A stretch of DNA of 64,000 nucleotides, taken from an uncultured Sphingomonadaceae bacterium. Lineage in GTDB: Bacteria; Pseudomonadota; Alphaproteobacteria; Sphingomonadales; Sphingomonadaceae. Under the pieces are notes generated by a model. It was given only the letters and a program-made list of their open reading frames with translations. It ran no database searches and had not been told where the DNA came from. The translations under genes were made by a program, and so were the position numbers. Shown here one piece after another: positions 1 through 9,169 of the stretch. The stretch lies in the NCBI GenBank assembly GCA_947488845.1, contig CANLBM010000012.1, positions 1 to 64,000 of the forward strand. The letters run 5' to 3'. The first letter of the stretch is position 1. The number at the start of each line of letters is the position of its first letter.

Positions 1-74
1 GACAGCACCTCCTTCGATGCCGACATTGAATCACAAAAATGCCGCGCTGGGAATCCCTTTAATAGGTCCTGACC

Positions 75-1097
75 CTAAGCTTCCCTCTCGTTACGCCACA
101 TCCGATCTACCAAGCGATTATAAAGAACCACGCCCTTGTCCGCAGCACTCGGCAGGACCTTGCGCGCAGGATCTAGGTCAATGATTTTCTGCTGCGCGCT
201 GATCATGACTTTGTCTTCTTCAAATGCGCGGTTTGTCATCTCGACCATCATTTCCACCATATGGTCGATCCCCAGGCCGCGTTTGGGCCCAGTGACATAG
301 AAGTAACGCGCGGAGCGATCCGTCATGGCGGTAACGGCCTGACTGCTGATCACCTAGTCCATGGCTGGAAGTTCGGCAGGAGGCGCTGCGTTCTTGCAGC
401 TGTCCGCCGTACCTGGCAGATAGGCAGCGCTGGAGATCCGCAAGATTCCTGGGACGAGATATTCGTTGACGAACCAGACATCCACCGGCTGGCCACCGTT
501 TTCCATGCCCGGTTGTTGCCGCATCCAGCGCCTGAACCGAACGCCGCGGTCAATGGGTGAGATTTCCACCGGCGATGCAGCGGAATCCTCCGTCACGGGA
601 AAAGAACTCGCGTGGACGAACGCTGCGTGGGACAATTCGCAAAGATTGTCGTGGATCAGGCGGGGCTCCACATCATAATCAAGTTCGCCGCTGCCAAGGA
701 TATAGTCTGGATTATCCAGACCGATAACATCGGGAATCAATGCCGGGTCCGCAAGCTCCGGGTTTCCGGGCCACACCCAGCCGTGCTGATCCACCGCCGG
801 ATAAGAGCGCACCCGCGCTGTCTCGGGAATTTTGTCCTGTCCAGGTATCTCCACACAACGCCCTTCGCTGTCGAACAGAAACCTGTGATACATGCAGCGC
901 AGGTGATCCCCCTCGCACCGGCCCAGCGAAAGCGGTGCATGGCGGTGAACGCAGCGGTCCTCGAAAGCCACTAGGTCGCCATTTTCCTTTCGGTAAAGAA
1001 CCAAAGGATCGCTTGCGATCGATAATGAATGGAGCTTGGCTGCCACAATGTCTGTCGACCAGGCTGCCACATACCAGGCATTTAGCACGTGCTTCAT
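75..1097 (-). pseudogene. Rieske non-heme iron oxygenase (vanillate demethylase-like), interrupted by an in-frame amber codon
   Basis: Translation from the ATG at 1097 (good ribosome site GGGGAG just upstream) gives a Rieske [2Fe-2S] domain with C49-x-H51 and C68-x2-H71, then a mononuclear iron region with H157 and H162. The frame stops at TAG 354-356 after residue 247 but continues without shift for 92 more codons, and that tail resembles the family C-terminus (QAVTAMTDRSARYFY). Together they span 341 codons, the usual length of VanA-type oxygenase subunits, which demethylate or hydroxylate aromatic substrates using a separate reductase. No reductase is visible here. I call it a nonsense-mutated gene. 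A sequencing error or amber suppression is possible. The class is fairly sure and the substrate unknown. Confidence 0.85.
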
Positions 1098-1930
1098 GAT
1101 TTATTCTCCCCGCCGAGGGCGAACCGAGCACACCCTTATTTTCTTATTGGAAAATAGATAGATTTCGATCCTGCAGCAACCTGCAATCTGCAAATATTCT
1201 GTGATCAATAATGGCGTTTCTTGCTCTCTGAAAGTCTCAGGGTTTTAAGCGAATTTTGTTAGCCCGCCTGCGTTTTATGCATCAAGCCCGTGTCCCGCCC
1301 GCTGGTTATGAACGACCGGGCATTGAGAACTTTTCGCCGCAGCATCCACATGTCAATCATGCTTTCGGGACGAGGAATCTGACCCATTTGGGTTTGAGGA
1401 TTTGGGGGGTGGGAGTTGGTCCGATCGGCCTACTCAACCCTTGCTCGGCATTTCCGCCCGGTCGATCTAGGATGGGTTCCAGACCCAGGATGATCCGGTA
1501 TTCATCGGTGTTGTTGCCGATGCGCTATAGGAGAAATTCTGCAAATTGTTCGCGTTTGAAGCGCTCTGCGTCGATGAAAGCATTCGCGAAAATAACAGTC
1601 GCGTGGCTGCCTGCGACAGGATCATGCCGCAAATCCGCGAATTGATGGCGACCTATCTGGCGCGATGACCCGATCGCACACTGAGACGTCACGCAAGCTG
1701 GAATAGACGCCCTTCCTTTCCCAAAAGCGTTTGCAGCTGCTCTATCAGCCCAGACTGTTTCATTTTGCCGCTCATTGGGTAAGAACTCCATTTTGCCAAC
1801 TGCTGGTTGCGCGGCCACAGTTGCGCTGTGAATGTCACCGGTGGCTTTATCCGGTGGTCGGTCAGCTCCTGGCTATTCTGTCTTATGTACACATCGCTGT
1901 CAGAAGCCGAAGCATTTTGACAGGGCAGCG
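1098..1930. other. Gene-poor stretch with unassigned decayed coding remnants
   Basis: No convincing complete gene is present. Short protein-like stretches occur in several frames. One is on the minus strand about 1258-1385 (reading ...PRPESMIDMWMLRR...). Another is on the plus strand about 1532-1669 (reading ...MPQIRELMATYLAR then stop), preceded directly by a stop codon. Neither could be assigned to a family. With broken genes on both sides, I read this as eroded sequence rather than regulatory DNA, but that is inference. Confidence 0.4.
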
Positions 1931-2575
1931 CTATATCGAAAGCTGGTTTTTGAGCTTCTGCAGAAAATCTATTGTTTCCTGTTCGCTCACCACATCGGCA
2001 TATTTTGCGTTCATGTCGAAAAGATTGGCTTCATGGGGCGCGTCATGCCGGTCGCCGCAGGCATCGGCCACAACCGCGGTGCGGAAACCATGCGACATCG
2101 CATCGACACAGCTTGCCCTTACGCAGCCGCTGGTGGTGAGGCCAGTCAATAGCACGCTATCGATACCCATCGCAGTGAGTGTCGAGGCAAGCGAGGTGCC
2201 AAAGAAAGCGCTGGGATATTGCTTGGTAATGACCAGCTCATCCTTCTCTGGCGTCAGCCCCTCGGCAAAGGCACCCATGGGATTTCCCTCGATGAAATAG
2301 CGCAGCGGCGCGGCTTTCTCGAAAAAACGTCCCCCATCGATCGCGCTCGGATGATAGGAGACTCCGGTCAGGATTACCGGTATTTTGGCCGCTCGGGCCG
2401 CTTTGCGTACCCGCAAGGCGGAGGCCAGCGCGTCTTCCACGCCGGAATATAGATCGCAGTCAGGATCGAAATAGCCCTGGCAGAAGTCGATCAGGATCAA
2501 GGCGGGCCGCTCGCCAAAACCGACTTTGGTATTGTAGGCACGGCGATAATTTTCGAGCAGGTCTTCATCACTCAT
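1931..2575 (-). CDS. Isochorismatase-family cysteine amidohydrolase
   Basis: The 214-residue protein has the fold and likely catalytic triad of the isochorismatase / N-carbamoylsarcosine amidase / maleamate amidase family: Asp in LILIDFCQGY (about residue 30), Lys in VITKQYPSAFFGT and the nucleophilic Cys in TTSGCVRAS (about 150). Members hydrolyse amides or vinyl ethers in the cytoplasm. The start ATG overlaps the stop of leuD by four bases (ATGA), so the two are translationally coupled. The N-terminal segment ([15 protein letters not shown]) resembles the N-carbamoylsarcosine/maleamate amidase group more than entB-type proteins, but the substrate cannot be fixed. The gene is intact although its neighbourhood is decayed. 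Confidence 0.85.
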   Translation of the reverse strand: MSDEDLLENYRRAYNTKVGFGERPALILIDFCQGYFDPDCDLYSGVEDALASALRVRKAARAAKIPVILTGVSYHPSAIDGGRFFEKAAPLRYFIEGNPMGAFAEGLTPEKDELVITKQYPSAFFGTSLASTLTAMGIDSVLLTGLTTSGCVRASCVDAMSHGFRTAVVADACGDRHDAPHEANLFDMNAKYADVVSEQETIDFLQKLKNQLSI

Positions 2576-3201
2576 CGCGCAGTCTCCGTTTCATAAAGCC
2601 AAGGCTGGTCCTGGCGTTGCCAGGTCTCGAAGTCGTCAATATCATCTGCTTTCTGATTCAATATCTGGGCGGTTTCATCCCAGCCATTAATCAGCGCCAG
2701 CTTGCGTTCTGGCGGGATATCAAATCCAAAAGCCTCATTCTTATCCGCGATAACCTTCTGGTTTTCCAGATCGATAGTCAATGCCAACCCGTCGTTTGCA
2801 AGCGACATCAGGTCGCGCACGACACTGTTCGGAAGGATGATCGGCAGAATGCCGTTTCGCAGGCAATTGCCATGAAAGATTTCGCCAAAGCTGGGCGCGA
2901 TGATGCTGCGAATACCGAAGCCGAGCAGCGCCCATACGGCCTGCTCGCGGCTTGATCCCGATCCGAAATTGGCACCCGCCACCAATATCTGGGCCTGGCA
3001 AAATGGCTCGCGGTTGAGGATGAATTCCGGATCCGGCTTGCCGTCGCTGCCGAAGCGCCGGTCATGGAAAGCATATTGCCCCAGTCCTTCGCGCGCCGTG
3101 ATCAGCAGAAAACGGGCGGGGAAGATAATATCCGTGTCAATATTGTCCTGTTCCAGCGGCGCCGCCGTTCCGGACAGGGTCTTGAAAGGCTGAGGTTTCA
3201 T
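2572..3201 (-). CDS. leuD: 3-isopropylmalate dehydratase small subunit (LeuD) or paralogue
   Basis: This 209-residue protein is the small (swivelling) subunit of the aconitase-like isomerase. It shows [14 protein letters not shown] near residue 20, the substrate loop [17 protein letters not shown] near 75-90, and the C-terminal region [12 protein letters not shown] typical of bacterial LeuD. With LeuC it would interconvert 2- and 3-isopropylmalate in leucine synthesis, or act on a related hydroxy-acid in a catabolic paralogue. Its start overlaps the stop of a leuC remnant by ATGA, the usual leuC-leuD coupling, but that leuC is only a 3' fragment. LeuD therefore has no local partner and either pairs with a LeuC encoded elsewhere or is on its way out. 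Confidence 0.9.
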   Translation of the reverse strand: MKPQPFKTLSGTAAPLEQDNIDTDIIFPARFLLITAREGLGQYAFHDRRFGSDGKPDPEFILNREPFCQAQILVAGANFGSGSSREQAVWALLGFGIRSIIAPSFGEIFHGNCLRNGILPIILPNSVVRDLMSLANDGLALTIDLENQKVIADKNEAFGFDIPPERKLALINGWDETAQILNQKADDIDDFETWQRQDQPWLYETETAR

Positions 3202-3344
3202 CGCACCAATTTCCTGACGTCTGTGATGCAGCCGGTGACTGCGGCGGCAGCCGCCATGGCCGGGCTCATCAGATGCGTCCGTCCGCCCGCTCCCTGACGG
3301 CCTTCGAAATTGCGATTGGAGGTGCTGGCGCAGCGGTCTCCCGG
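3198..3344 (-). pseudogene. leuC: leuC 3' remnant (large subunit of isopropylmalate dehydratase)
   Basis: The last 48 codons of a leuC gene are preserved. The translation begins [18 protein letters not shown] and continues through [17 protein letters not shown] to a TGA overlapping the leuD ATG. The [14 protein letters not shown] block is highly characteristic of LeuC. The codon immediately upstream (3345-3347) is a stop, and beyond it the sequence matches an unrelated amine oxidase on the other strand. The roughly 420 N-terminal residues, including the catalytic iron-sulfur cysteines, are therefore gone. It is non-functional, and its presence supports an original leuCD operon here. Confidence 0.85.
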
Positions 3345-3349
3345 TTATC

Positions 3350-4455
3350 GGTCATCGCTACACATATGGTCAGCCAACCGGGCTCTATATAAACGGCAAG
3401 CATCTCTCGCGTGAAGAATGGGCCGCCCATCCGGAGAATCCTTTTCCCGAGGCGCTCAAACCGGTCATGCCGGCCGAACTGCCTTTCGTCCTGCTCGGCA
3501 AAAATCCACCGATCGATGACTGGACTAAATGGTGCGATCCGGAGAACGCGGCGCTCGACAGGCCGTTCGCCGAATTTCTTGCGCAACAGGGTTTGAACGA
3601 GGAAGCGATTCGGCTGGGCTATGATCTTGCGCCCTATCACGGACGAAGCTCGCGCGACGTCTCCACGATGATGATGAGCTTTAACAGCGGCTTCGTGCAA
3701 AACCAGATCGCCGCGGGGCCGGAATCATTTGCGGCAAAGGGTGGCAATATAAAATTGCCGGAAGCCATGGCGGCGCAGTTAAAGGGCGATGTGATTCTCG
3801 GGAAGCCGGTTGCCGCGATCGAACAAAATGCTGGCGGGGTTATCGTGACTTGTCGCGACGGTTCGCGCTTTCAGGCGGCAAAACTGGTCTGTTCGCTGCC
3901 ACTTGCAGCGTTACGGAACGTCGATATTACACCCGGGCTACCGGCACTGCAGGCAAAAGCTGTTAAAGAAGTCAATTATCAGCCAATCTCGATAGCATTC
4001 CTGACCGCCAAGGCACCTTTTTGGGAAGAAGACGGTTTCGCACCCGGGATGTGGAGTGACAGTTTCTCCAGCACCGTAATTCCCCAGCGATACGGAGCAA
4101 CCGACGAAGAAGTGACCGGACTGATGGTACAGGCGCGCGGCGACCTCGCTCTTGACTGGGACAAGCTCGGGGCAGAAACAGCGATGGCAAAGATCGTGGC
4201 CGACATTGAAGCAATGCGTCCGGCGGCAAAGGAAAACTGGAGGCGCGCCATTATCACAGCTGGGCCCGAGAAGAATTTTCAGGCGGGGCATGGGCCTATT
4301 ATGGCCCTGGTCAGGCCACGACATTGCCGAATGCGATTGCTGATAAGGCCGGCCCAATCAGCTTCTGTGGCGAGCACACGGAAAATGTTTCCCGGGGCGT
4401 CGAGGTTGCACTGGCTTCGGCCGAACGCGTTGCGCTGGAAATTCTTGCTGGATAA
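3350..4455 (+). pseudogene. Flavin amine oxidase, 5'-truncated and frameshifted
   Basis: From about 3350 the plus strand encodes an amine-oxidase-like protein (RYTYGQPTGLYING..., then ...LPFVLLGKNPPIDDWTKW) with no N-terminal Rossmann GxGxxG segment for FAD. Near 4275-4290 the frame breaks. The expected C-terminus appears in another frame: GAWAYYGPGQATTLPN, then ISFCGEHTENVSRGVEVALA, ending ILAG and TAA at 4453-4455. SFCGEHT is the FAD-contacting C-terminal motif of flavin monoamine oxidases. The gene thus lost its 5' end at the leuC junction and carries at least one frameshift. The function of the intact ancestor was presumably oxidative deamination or a related flavin oxidation. Confidence 0.85.
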
Positions 4456-4543
4456 GGTCACCGGTCACGGTTCGCATTTTGAATGTGCGTCAAGTACCGC
4501 GGCTGTCGTAACCTGCATCTGCTTTGAGCCGGATGATGTTAGA

Positions 4544-6823
4544 TCAATGGATCTGGCCGGCAGAAGGCGCCGTTGATCCGGCGAGCATCTGCCCGACTTC
4601 TTTTACCAAAAGCGCCGACTGAATCGGCTTGGCGAGATGGAGCGAGCCGGAGAAGGCCTCTGGCCGGTCGTCGATGCTGCGACCCGAGACCGAGAGATAG
4701 GGGGTTCCCATTCTCGACAAAAGCTCTGCGACCGGCGCCGACGTCTCTTTGCCCAGATTGATGTCCAGCACCGCCGCATCACATATTTCATTCTCGAGAT
4801 ATTCGAGCGCCCCGCCGACCGTGGTGACTGGGCCTAGGATGTCGAAACCGGCGTCTTTCAGAATTTCGGCAATCTCGATTCCGATCAAGATCTCGTCCTC
4901 CACCACCAGGATCCGTTGGGTTGCGCCGGATCGCGCTTGTCTAGGCTCGTTTACCGCATCGCTTTGCCGTGTCGATGGGTGCTGTCCGCTAAGCACCTTG
5001 TCGGCCCGGCACGATAATTGGCAGAAGAGGCCGGTTGGTCGCCAGTCCAGATCCACCTCTCCCTCGAGGCTGGCCTCGAGCAGGCGATCGATGATCGTCG
5101 ATCCGAAACCGCTGCGCGACGGTTTTTCAACTCTCGGACCACCGTGTTCGCTCCAGCTCATCGAAAAATCCTGCTCCGTTCCAGCCTTTTGCTCGAGCTT
5201 CCAGATGATTTCGATGATACCTTCATCGTTTGACAGCGCGCCATATTTGGCGGCGTTGGTGGCAAGTTCATGCAACGCCATCCCGATCGCCTGGGCCGCT
5301 GGCGCGGTGATCCTGAGCGGCGGTCCGGACAATTTTATCCGAGGCCCTATCGCATCGCCAAAATGGGCAAGCTGCGACCGCACCAGCTCTTCGAGCGGAA
5401 CATCCTGCCAGCAGTTGTTGAGAAGCACATCGTGGCTGGCGGAGAGAGCAAGAATGCGCTCTTCGAAACGCTGTACGAAGGTTGTGGCGTCACTTGCGGC
5501 GGTTTGTCGTGCAATGACCTGCACCAGGGTCAACATATTTTTCGCGCGGTGGTTCACCTCGCCCATCAGCAGGCGTTCGCGCTCTTCCGCATGCTTGCGT
5601 TCGCTTATGTCATGTGCGATTTTCGAGGCGCCCACGATATTGCCGGCTGCATCGTAAATCGGCGAGACGTTGACGGCGACGTCCACCCGCCGCCCGTCAC
5701 GGCATACGCGGACCGTCTCGTAATTGCTGATCTTCTCGCCACTGTTCAGTCGCGAAAGAATGTCGTCTTCCTCGTACTGGCGGTCCGCCGGTATGAGAAT
5801 ACGGATCGATTTGCCGATCATTTCGCCGGCAGAATAGCCGAAGATTTTCTCGGCACCATCGTTCCAGCTTGTGATTGTGCTATCCAGCGTTTTGGAAATG
5901 ATCGCCTCGTCGGACGACGCAACGATGGCGGCGAGATGGGCTCGTGCCTGTTCCGCGCGCTTCCGGTCGGTGATATCGGTGATCGACGCATAGAAAATAT
6001 TTTCGACGCCGGGAAAAAACTGCAGCTGCACCGCGACATCATAAGTGGAGCCGTCTTTGCGTTCGTGTACCGTTTCAAACAGCAGGTTAGCCACGTCTCC
6101 GTTTCGCAGCGGTGTCACGAAATCTATGAATTGTTCCTTTGTATATTGCGGCTTGAGGTCCCAGGGCGTGCGTTCGCGAAGCTCTTCCATCGAATAGCCG
6201 AGATTGTCCCGCGCGCCCCGGTTCACCAGTTCAAAATAATAGCTTTCCGCACTGAATATATATATTTCACTGACCGAATCTTCGACGATCCGCCCGAGCC
6301 GTTCGTTGAGCGAAGCGGTCGCCAGCCGTTCCAGTTCGGCTGCCGCTCGGCCAGAAAACAGCTCGACTATTTCAGCGGCCTGTTCGGGATGTTCAATGAC
6401 TTTGTCGTCGAGCGCCGCAAGCAGACCGAGAATTTTTCCAGATGATGACCGAAGCGGGGTTCCGACATAGGCTTCTGCGCCCATATCCTTCAGCATGTGG
6501 TCGTCCGGAAAGAGATCGATAATATTGTTGGGAAAACAACAGGCGCCCTGACCGACAATATCCGCGCAGGGAGAATGTTCCAGCTGATATTCGAAATTTT
6601 CTCCGGGACCATTGTCCCATACCGCTACCGTGCAGGCTTGCCCGGGGTCGACCGGATGGATGGTGGACAGGAACACCCAACGGACGGACAGCGCTTCGGC
6701 CAGCGCCTCGACCATGACGGGGAAAAAGGCTTCTCCCACGACTTTCGAACACGAGGCCAGCTTGGCCTGTACAGAAGAGAAAGACTGTATTGCGCCATTT
6801 GGCGTTTGCGTAGCCTGTACCAT
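4544..6823 (-). CDS. Hybrid HWE-family sensor histidine kinase (GAF-PAS-PAS-HWE-REC)
   Basis: I start at ATG 6823 because GGGGGAG lies seven bases upstream; an upstream TTG at 6874 has no such site. The 759-residue soluble protein has a GAF domain (about 20-165), two PAS domains (about 175-290 and 292-411, each ending in a DITDRKRAEQ- or DISERKHAEE-type linker), an HWE kinase core and a C-terminal receiver. Kinase marks are the phospho-His in EVNHRAKN (H425), HELATNAAKYG (H518) and the WxE of WSEHGG. The receiver has the acidic pocket VEDE, phospho-acceptor D687 (VLDINLG) and K732. There is no membrane segment and no LOV cysteine motif, so the signal is probably cytoplasmic. No dedicated output partner is adjacent. 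Confidence 0.9.
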   Translation of the reverse strand: MVQATQTPNGAIQSFSSVQAKLASCSKVVGEAFFPVMVEALAEALSVRWVFLSTIHPVDPGQACTVAVWDNGPGENFEYQLEHSPCADIVGQGACCFPNNIIDLFPDDHMLKDMGAEAYVGTPLRSSSGKILGLLAALDDKVIEHPEQAAEIVELFSGRAAAELERLATASLNERLGRIVEDSVSEIYIFSAESYYFELVNRGARDNLGYSMEELRERTPWDLKPQYTKEQFIDFVTPLRNGDVANLLFETVHERKDGSTYDVAVQLQFFPGVENIFYASITDITDRKRAEQARAHLAAIVASSDEAIISKTLDSTITSWNDGAEKIFGYSAGEMIGKSIRILIPADRQYEEDDILSRLNSGEKISNYETVRVCRDGRRVDVAVNVSPIYDAAGNIVGASKIAHDISERKHAEERERLLMGEVNHRAKNMLTLVQVIARQTAASDATTFVQRFEERILALSASHDVLLNNCWQDVPLEELVRSQLAHFGDAIGPRIKLSGPPLRITAPAAQAIGMALHELATNAAKYGALSNDEGIIEIIWKLEQKAGTEQDFSMSWSEHGGPRVEKPSRSGFGSTIIDRLLEASLEGEVDLDWRPTGLFCQLSCRADKVLSGQHPSTRQSDAVNEPRQARSGATQRILVVEDEILIGIEIAEILKDAGFDILGPVTTVGGALEYLENEICDAAVLDINLGKETSAPVAELLSRMGTPYLSVSGRSIDDRPEAFSGSLHLAKPIQSALLVKEVGQMLAGSTAPSAGQIH

Positions 6824-6994
6824 CGGTTGCTCCCCCAGAAGCCGATATGTAAAAGCTTCGCGCCGTTCCTGCAACAGGATGTTTCGAGCATGATTTGCGT
6901 GGCACTTGCTGCATTAGCCCAAGCGGCCATCGCTCGGGAAATAGCGCATCCAGCACGCCGACACGATTATCCGGTTTGGCGGCCTCGGCCCTTG

Positions 6995-7849
6995 TCAGGC
7001 GTAATAGGCCACACTCTGCATCGCGGTTGCCATCAGTTCATGGCGGCTGTTCCAGATGCTCATATATTGGCTGCTCGCTCCGTGATCGGCATGGTGGGTG
7101 TGCGAATCGATAAGCCACCAGCCATCTTCGGTGGTCAGCTCTTCGGCGATGATATTGATTTGCCAGTTCATCGAGCTGACCATCGCATTTTTGTCGAGCA
7201 GTCCCATCACCGAAGGCGGCAGGCTGTCGCACATGCACAGGATTTCGGCCACGGGATCGAGGCCGTCGCGCTGTTTCAGGCGTATCCAGCTGGTCAGGCG
7301 ATTGGTCTTCCTGCTCGTGTCGATCCGCTTGCCGACATATTCCATGTTCGAGGTGAAATATTGCGGCGGTCCGCTGTGCAGGTCTTCCCCATCAGGTAGC
7401 TTGGGAAAGTGTGGTTCGATAATATCGGATGTCCTGACTTCCGTCGGACGGGGCGCGGCAAATATGAAGTTGCAATGAAGCCCCAGACCCTTGTCCCCGA
7501 AGATCTCGGACTGGACGAAAGCGGTATTCTTGCCGCGACGCAGCATCGCGGTTTCCGCAGTGAGTGCCCCGAACAACGGTCCGGTGAACGCAACCTGCGC
7601 CGACCGCAGAGGAGGAAGGCCCTCTTCGATATGGCTGGCAGCGTGATAGGCAAGCGCGCCGGACAGGCCACCGAAGGCAGTTCGACCCTGCGTCCAGCTT
7701 TGCGGCAGAGTGACGGGATTGTCCGATCCGCCCGGCCCGCATTGATCGAGCAGTTCGGTGAGGGCGACGGGTTGAGGATGTTTATCGGTCATCTTTTCCG
7801 CATATCGGGCTAATCGGCTGAAATCCACTGGTAAGTTTGCCATCGACAT
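6995..7849 (-). CDS. Acyl-CoA thioesterase-like double-hotdog protein
   Basis: The protein of up to 284 residues has a hotdog N-terminal half ([22 protein letters not shown], where the helix follows the FGG turn) and a second half ending [29 protein letters not shown], as in TesB-like and related thioesterases of actinobacteria and alphaproteobacteria. It would hydrolyse acyl-CoA thioesters in the cytoplasm. ATG 7849 has no clear ribosome site. An internal ATG at 7792 follows GGAAAAG and may be the real start, giving about 265 residues. It is divergent from ihfA with a short shared promoter region. The acyl chain preference is unknown. Confidence 0.75.
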   Translation of the reverse strand: MSMANLPVDFSRLARYAEKMTDKHPQPVALTELLDQCGPGGSDNPVTLPQSWTQGRTAFGGLSGALAYHAASHIEEGLPPLRSAQVAFTGPLFGALTAETAMLRRGKNTAFVQSEIFGDKGLGLHCNFIFAAPRPTEVRTSDIIEPHFPKLPDGEDLHSGPPQYFTSNMEYVGKRIDTSRKTNRLTSWIRLKQRDGLDPVAEILCMCDSLPPSVMGLLDKNAMVSSMNWQINIIAEELTTEDGWWLIDSHTHHADHGASSQYMSIWNSRHELMATAMQSVAYYA

Positions 7850-7915
7850 TTACAAAAGCTGGAATTTGATTTATGGCTTTGGTTAGTTTTCAATCTCTTG
7901 ATGGAAGATGTTGTG

Positions 7916-8215
7916 ATGAGCTATACTAACACCCTGACCCGCGCCGATCTCGCCGAAACAATGAACCGTCAGGTCGGCCTGTCGCGTGCTGACAGCGCTG
8001 TCATGGTGGAATCAATTCTGGATCATATGATTGAGGCACTGGTCGACGGTGAAAATGTCAAGATTTCGGGATTTGGCACCTTCGTGCTGCGCGACAAGGG
8101 AGAACGCACCGGTCGCAATCCCAAGACCGGTATCGAAGTGCCGATCGCACCGCGCCGCGTTCTGACCTTCCGCGCCAGCCAAACGATGCGTGACAGGATT
8201 ATCGCCGCAGGTTAA
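7916..8215 (+). CDS. ihfA: Integration host factor subunit alpha
   Basis: The 99-residue protein is a HU/IHF fold DNA-bending subunit: [22 protein letters not shown], then the core [25 protein letters not shown] and the C-terminal IAPRRVLTF. IhfA pairs with IhfB to bend DNA at specific sites during transcription, replication and recombination. I use ATG 7916, preceded by GGAAG, because it gives the normal length; in-frame starts at 7898 and 7901 would add six or five atypical residues. It is followed 28 bases later by a MerR regulator, the conserved alphaproteobacterial ihfA-merR order. Confidence 0.95.
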   Translation: MSYTNTLTRADLAETMNRQVGLSRADSAVMVESILDHMIEALVDGENVKISGFGTFVLRDKGERTGRNPKTGIEVPIAPRRVLTFRASQTMRDRIIAAG

Positions 8216-8243
8216 TGGCCCGGTGAACCGGGGGAGTTAGAGT

Positions 8244-8630
8244 ATGACCAAGGAACAAGGGGCTTTCCGGACCATCGGAGAGCTTTCGAAAGAGCTTAGC
8301 ATCAAACCCCATATTTTGCGTTATTGGGAAGACCAGTTTGCAGTGCTGACGCCGCTCAAACGGGCGGGTTCGCGGCGCCATTATCGGCCTGAAGATGTCA
8401 TAATGGTCAAGGCGATCAACCGTCTGCTCAACGAAGAAGGCTACACGATCAAAGGCGCACGCAAATTTCTGTCTTCACGGCGCAAGGCCCCGGAGATGGT
8501 CGAGGATGCGCCGCAATCGGCCGCTGCAGCGTTGCCGCTGGCGGGAAATGTGCAGGAGGATAACAGTTTGATTCTGGCGGAACTGAAAACTATCCGCGAT
8601 CAGCTAACGAACGCCCTGAACCAAGCTTAA
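8244..8630 (+). CDS. MerR-family transcriptional regulator paired with ihfA
   Basis: The 128-residue protein starts with a MerR winged-helix domain: FRTIGELSKELSIKPHILRYWEDQF, RRHYRPEDV, then helices through EGYTIKGARKFL. The C-terminal part has no cysteines, so it is not a metal-sensing MerR of the classical sort. The tail (about 80-128) is Ala-rich then helical, probably for dimerisation. A GGGGGAG ribosome site precedes the ATG. Its stop overlaps the end of the convergent phosphatase gene by four bases. The family is a conserved small MerR co-transcribed with ihfA; its regulon is not evident here. Confidence 0.9.
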   Translation: MTKEQGAFRTIGELSKELSIKPHILRYWEDQFAVLTPLKRAGSRRHYRPEDVIMVKAINRLLNEEGYTIKGARKFLSSRRKAPEMVEDAPQSAAAALPLAGNVQEDNSLILAELKTIRDQLTNALNQA

Positions 8631-9169
8631 TCGTAATTCGGCCCCAGTTCCGGATCGAGGTCGCGGGGCCGGGTAAAGCGTTCCAGCGTGCCACATTTTT
8701 CACTGATATCGGCCCAGCTGTCGATGGCCAGCGTCATCTCGGCCAGAGTGGCGGTCGGATATTTCGTTTCCACCTCGTCCCGTGCCGGTGAGGTTCCGTC
8801 GTCCGGCACCAGGTCAAAGATCAGGTCTTCCAGGCCCGGATTATGGCCAACCATCAGCACATGCTCGGCATCGGGCCGGGCGCCGCGCAAAACATCCAGC
8901 AAGGTAGCCGAGGAAGCGAGGTAAATCTTGCGATCCCAGGTCGGCTCCATCGCCTGAGCGCTGGCTTCCTCTACATTTTCGAGCGTCTCGATCACCCGCA
9001 CCGCCGGTGACGCCAGAATCTGGTCAAAGGTCAGTCCGTTGCGCTTGATGAAGCTGCCCATGACGGCTGCCGCGCGCTTGCCCTTTTTGTTGAGAGGCCG
9101 GTCAAAATCGCGCTCGACCGGGTCATCCCAGCCGGATTTGGCGTGGCGCAAGAGTGTAAGTTTTTTCAT
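8627..9169 (-). CDS. SixA-like histidine phosphatase
   Basis: This 180-residue protein is a compact histidine phosphatase. The N-terminal LTLLRHAKSGWDD contains the RHG-type motif with the catalytic His (as RHAKS), and VLMVGHNPGLEDLIFDL supplies the second His. This is the short SixA branch, which in enterobacteria dephosphorylates His-phosphorylated proteins; in other bacteria the substrate is unknown. The ATG overlaps the upstream helicase stop by ATGA, so it is the last gene of a NnrU-helicase-phosphatase operon. The convergent merR gene overlaps it by four bases at the 3' end. Confidence 0.85.
   Translation of the reverse strand: MKKLTLLRHAKSGWDDPVERDFDRPLNKKGKRAAAVMGSFIKRNGLTFDQILASPAVRVIETLENVEEASAQAMEPTWDRKIYLASSATLLDVLRGARPDAEHVLMVGHNPGLEDLIFDLVPDDGTSPARDEVETKYPTATLAEMTLAIDSWADISEKCGTLERFTRPRDLDPELGPNYD

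Noticed and set aside
3303..3350. A GGAGA/GAGAA-like FAD-loop appearance on the plus strand (IAIGGAGAA) before the amine oxidase
   Set aside because: It is the antisense of the highly conserved leuC segment [14 protein letters not shown] and is in a different frame from the amine oxidase, so it is coincidental.
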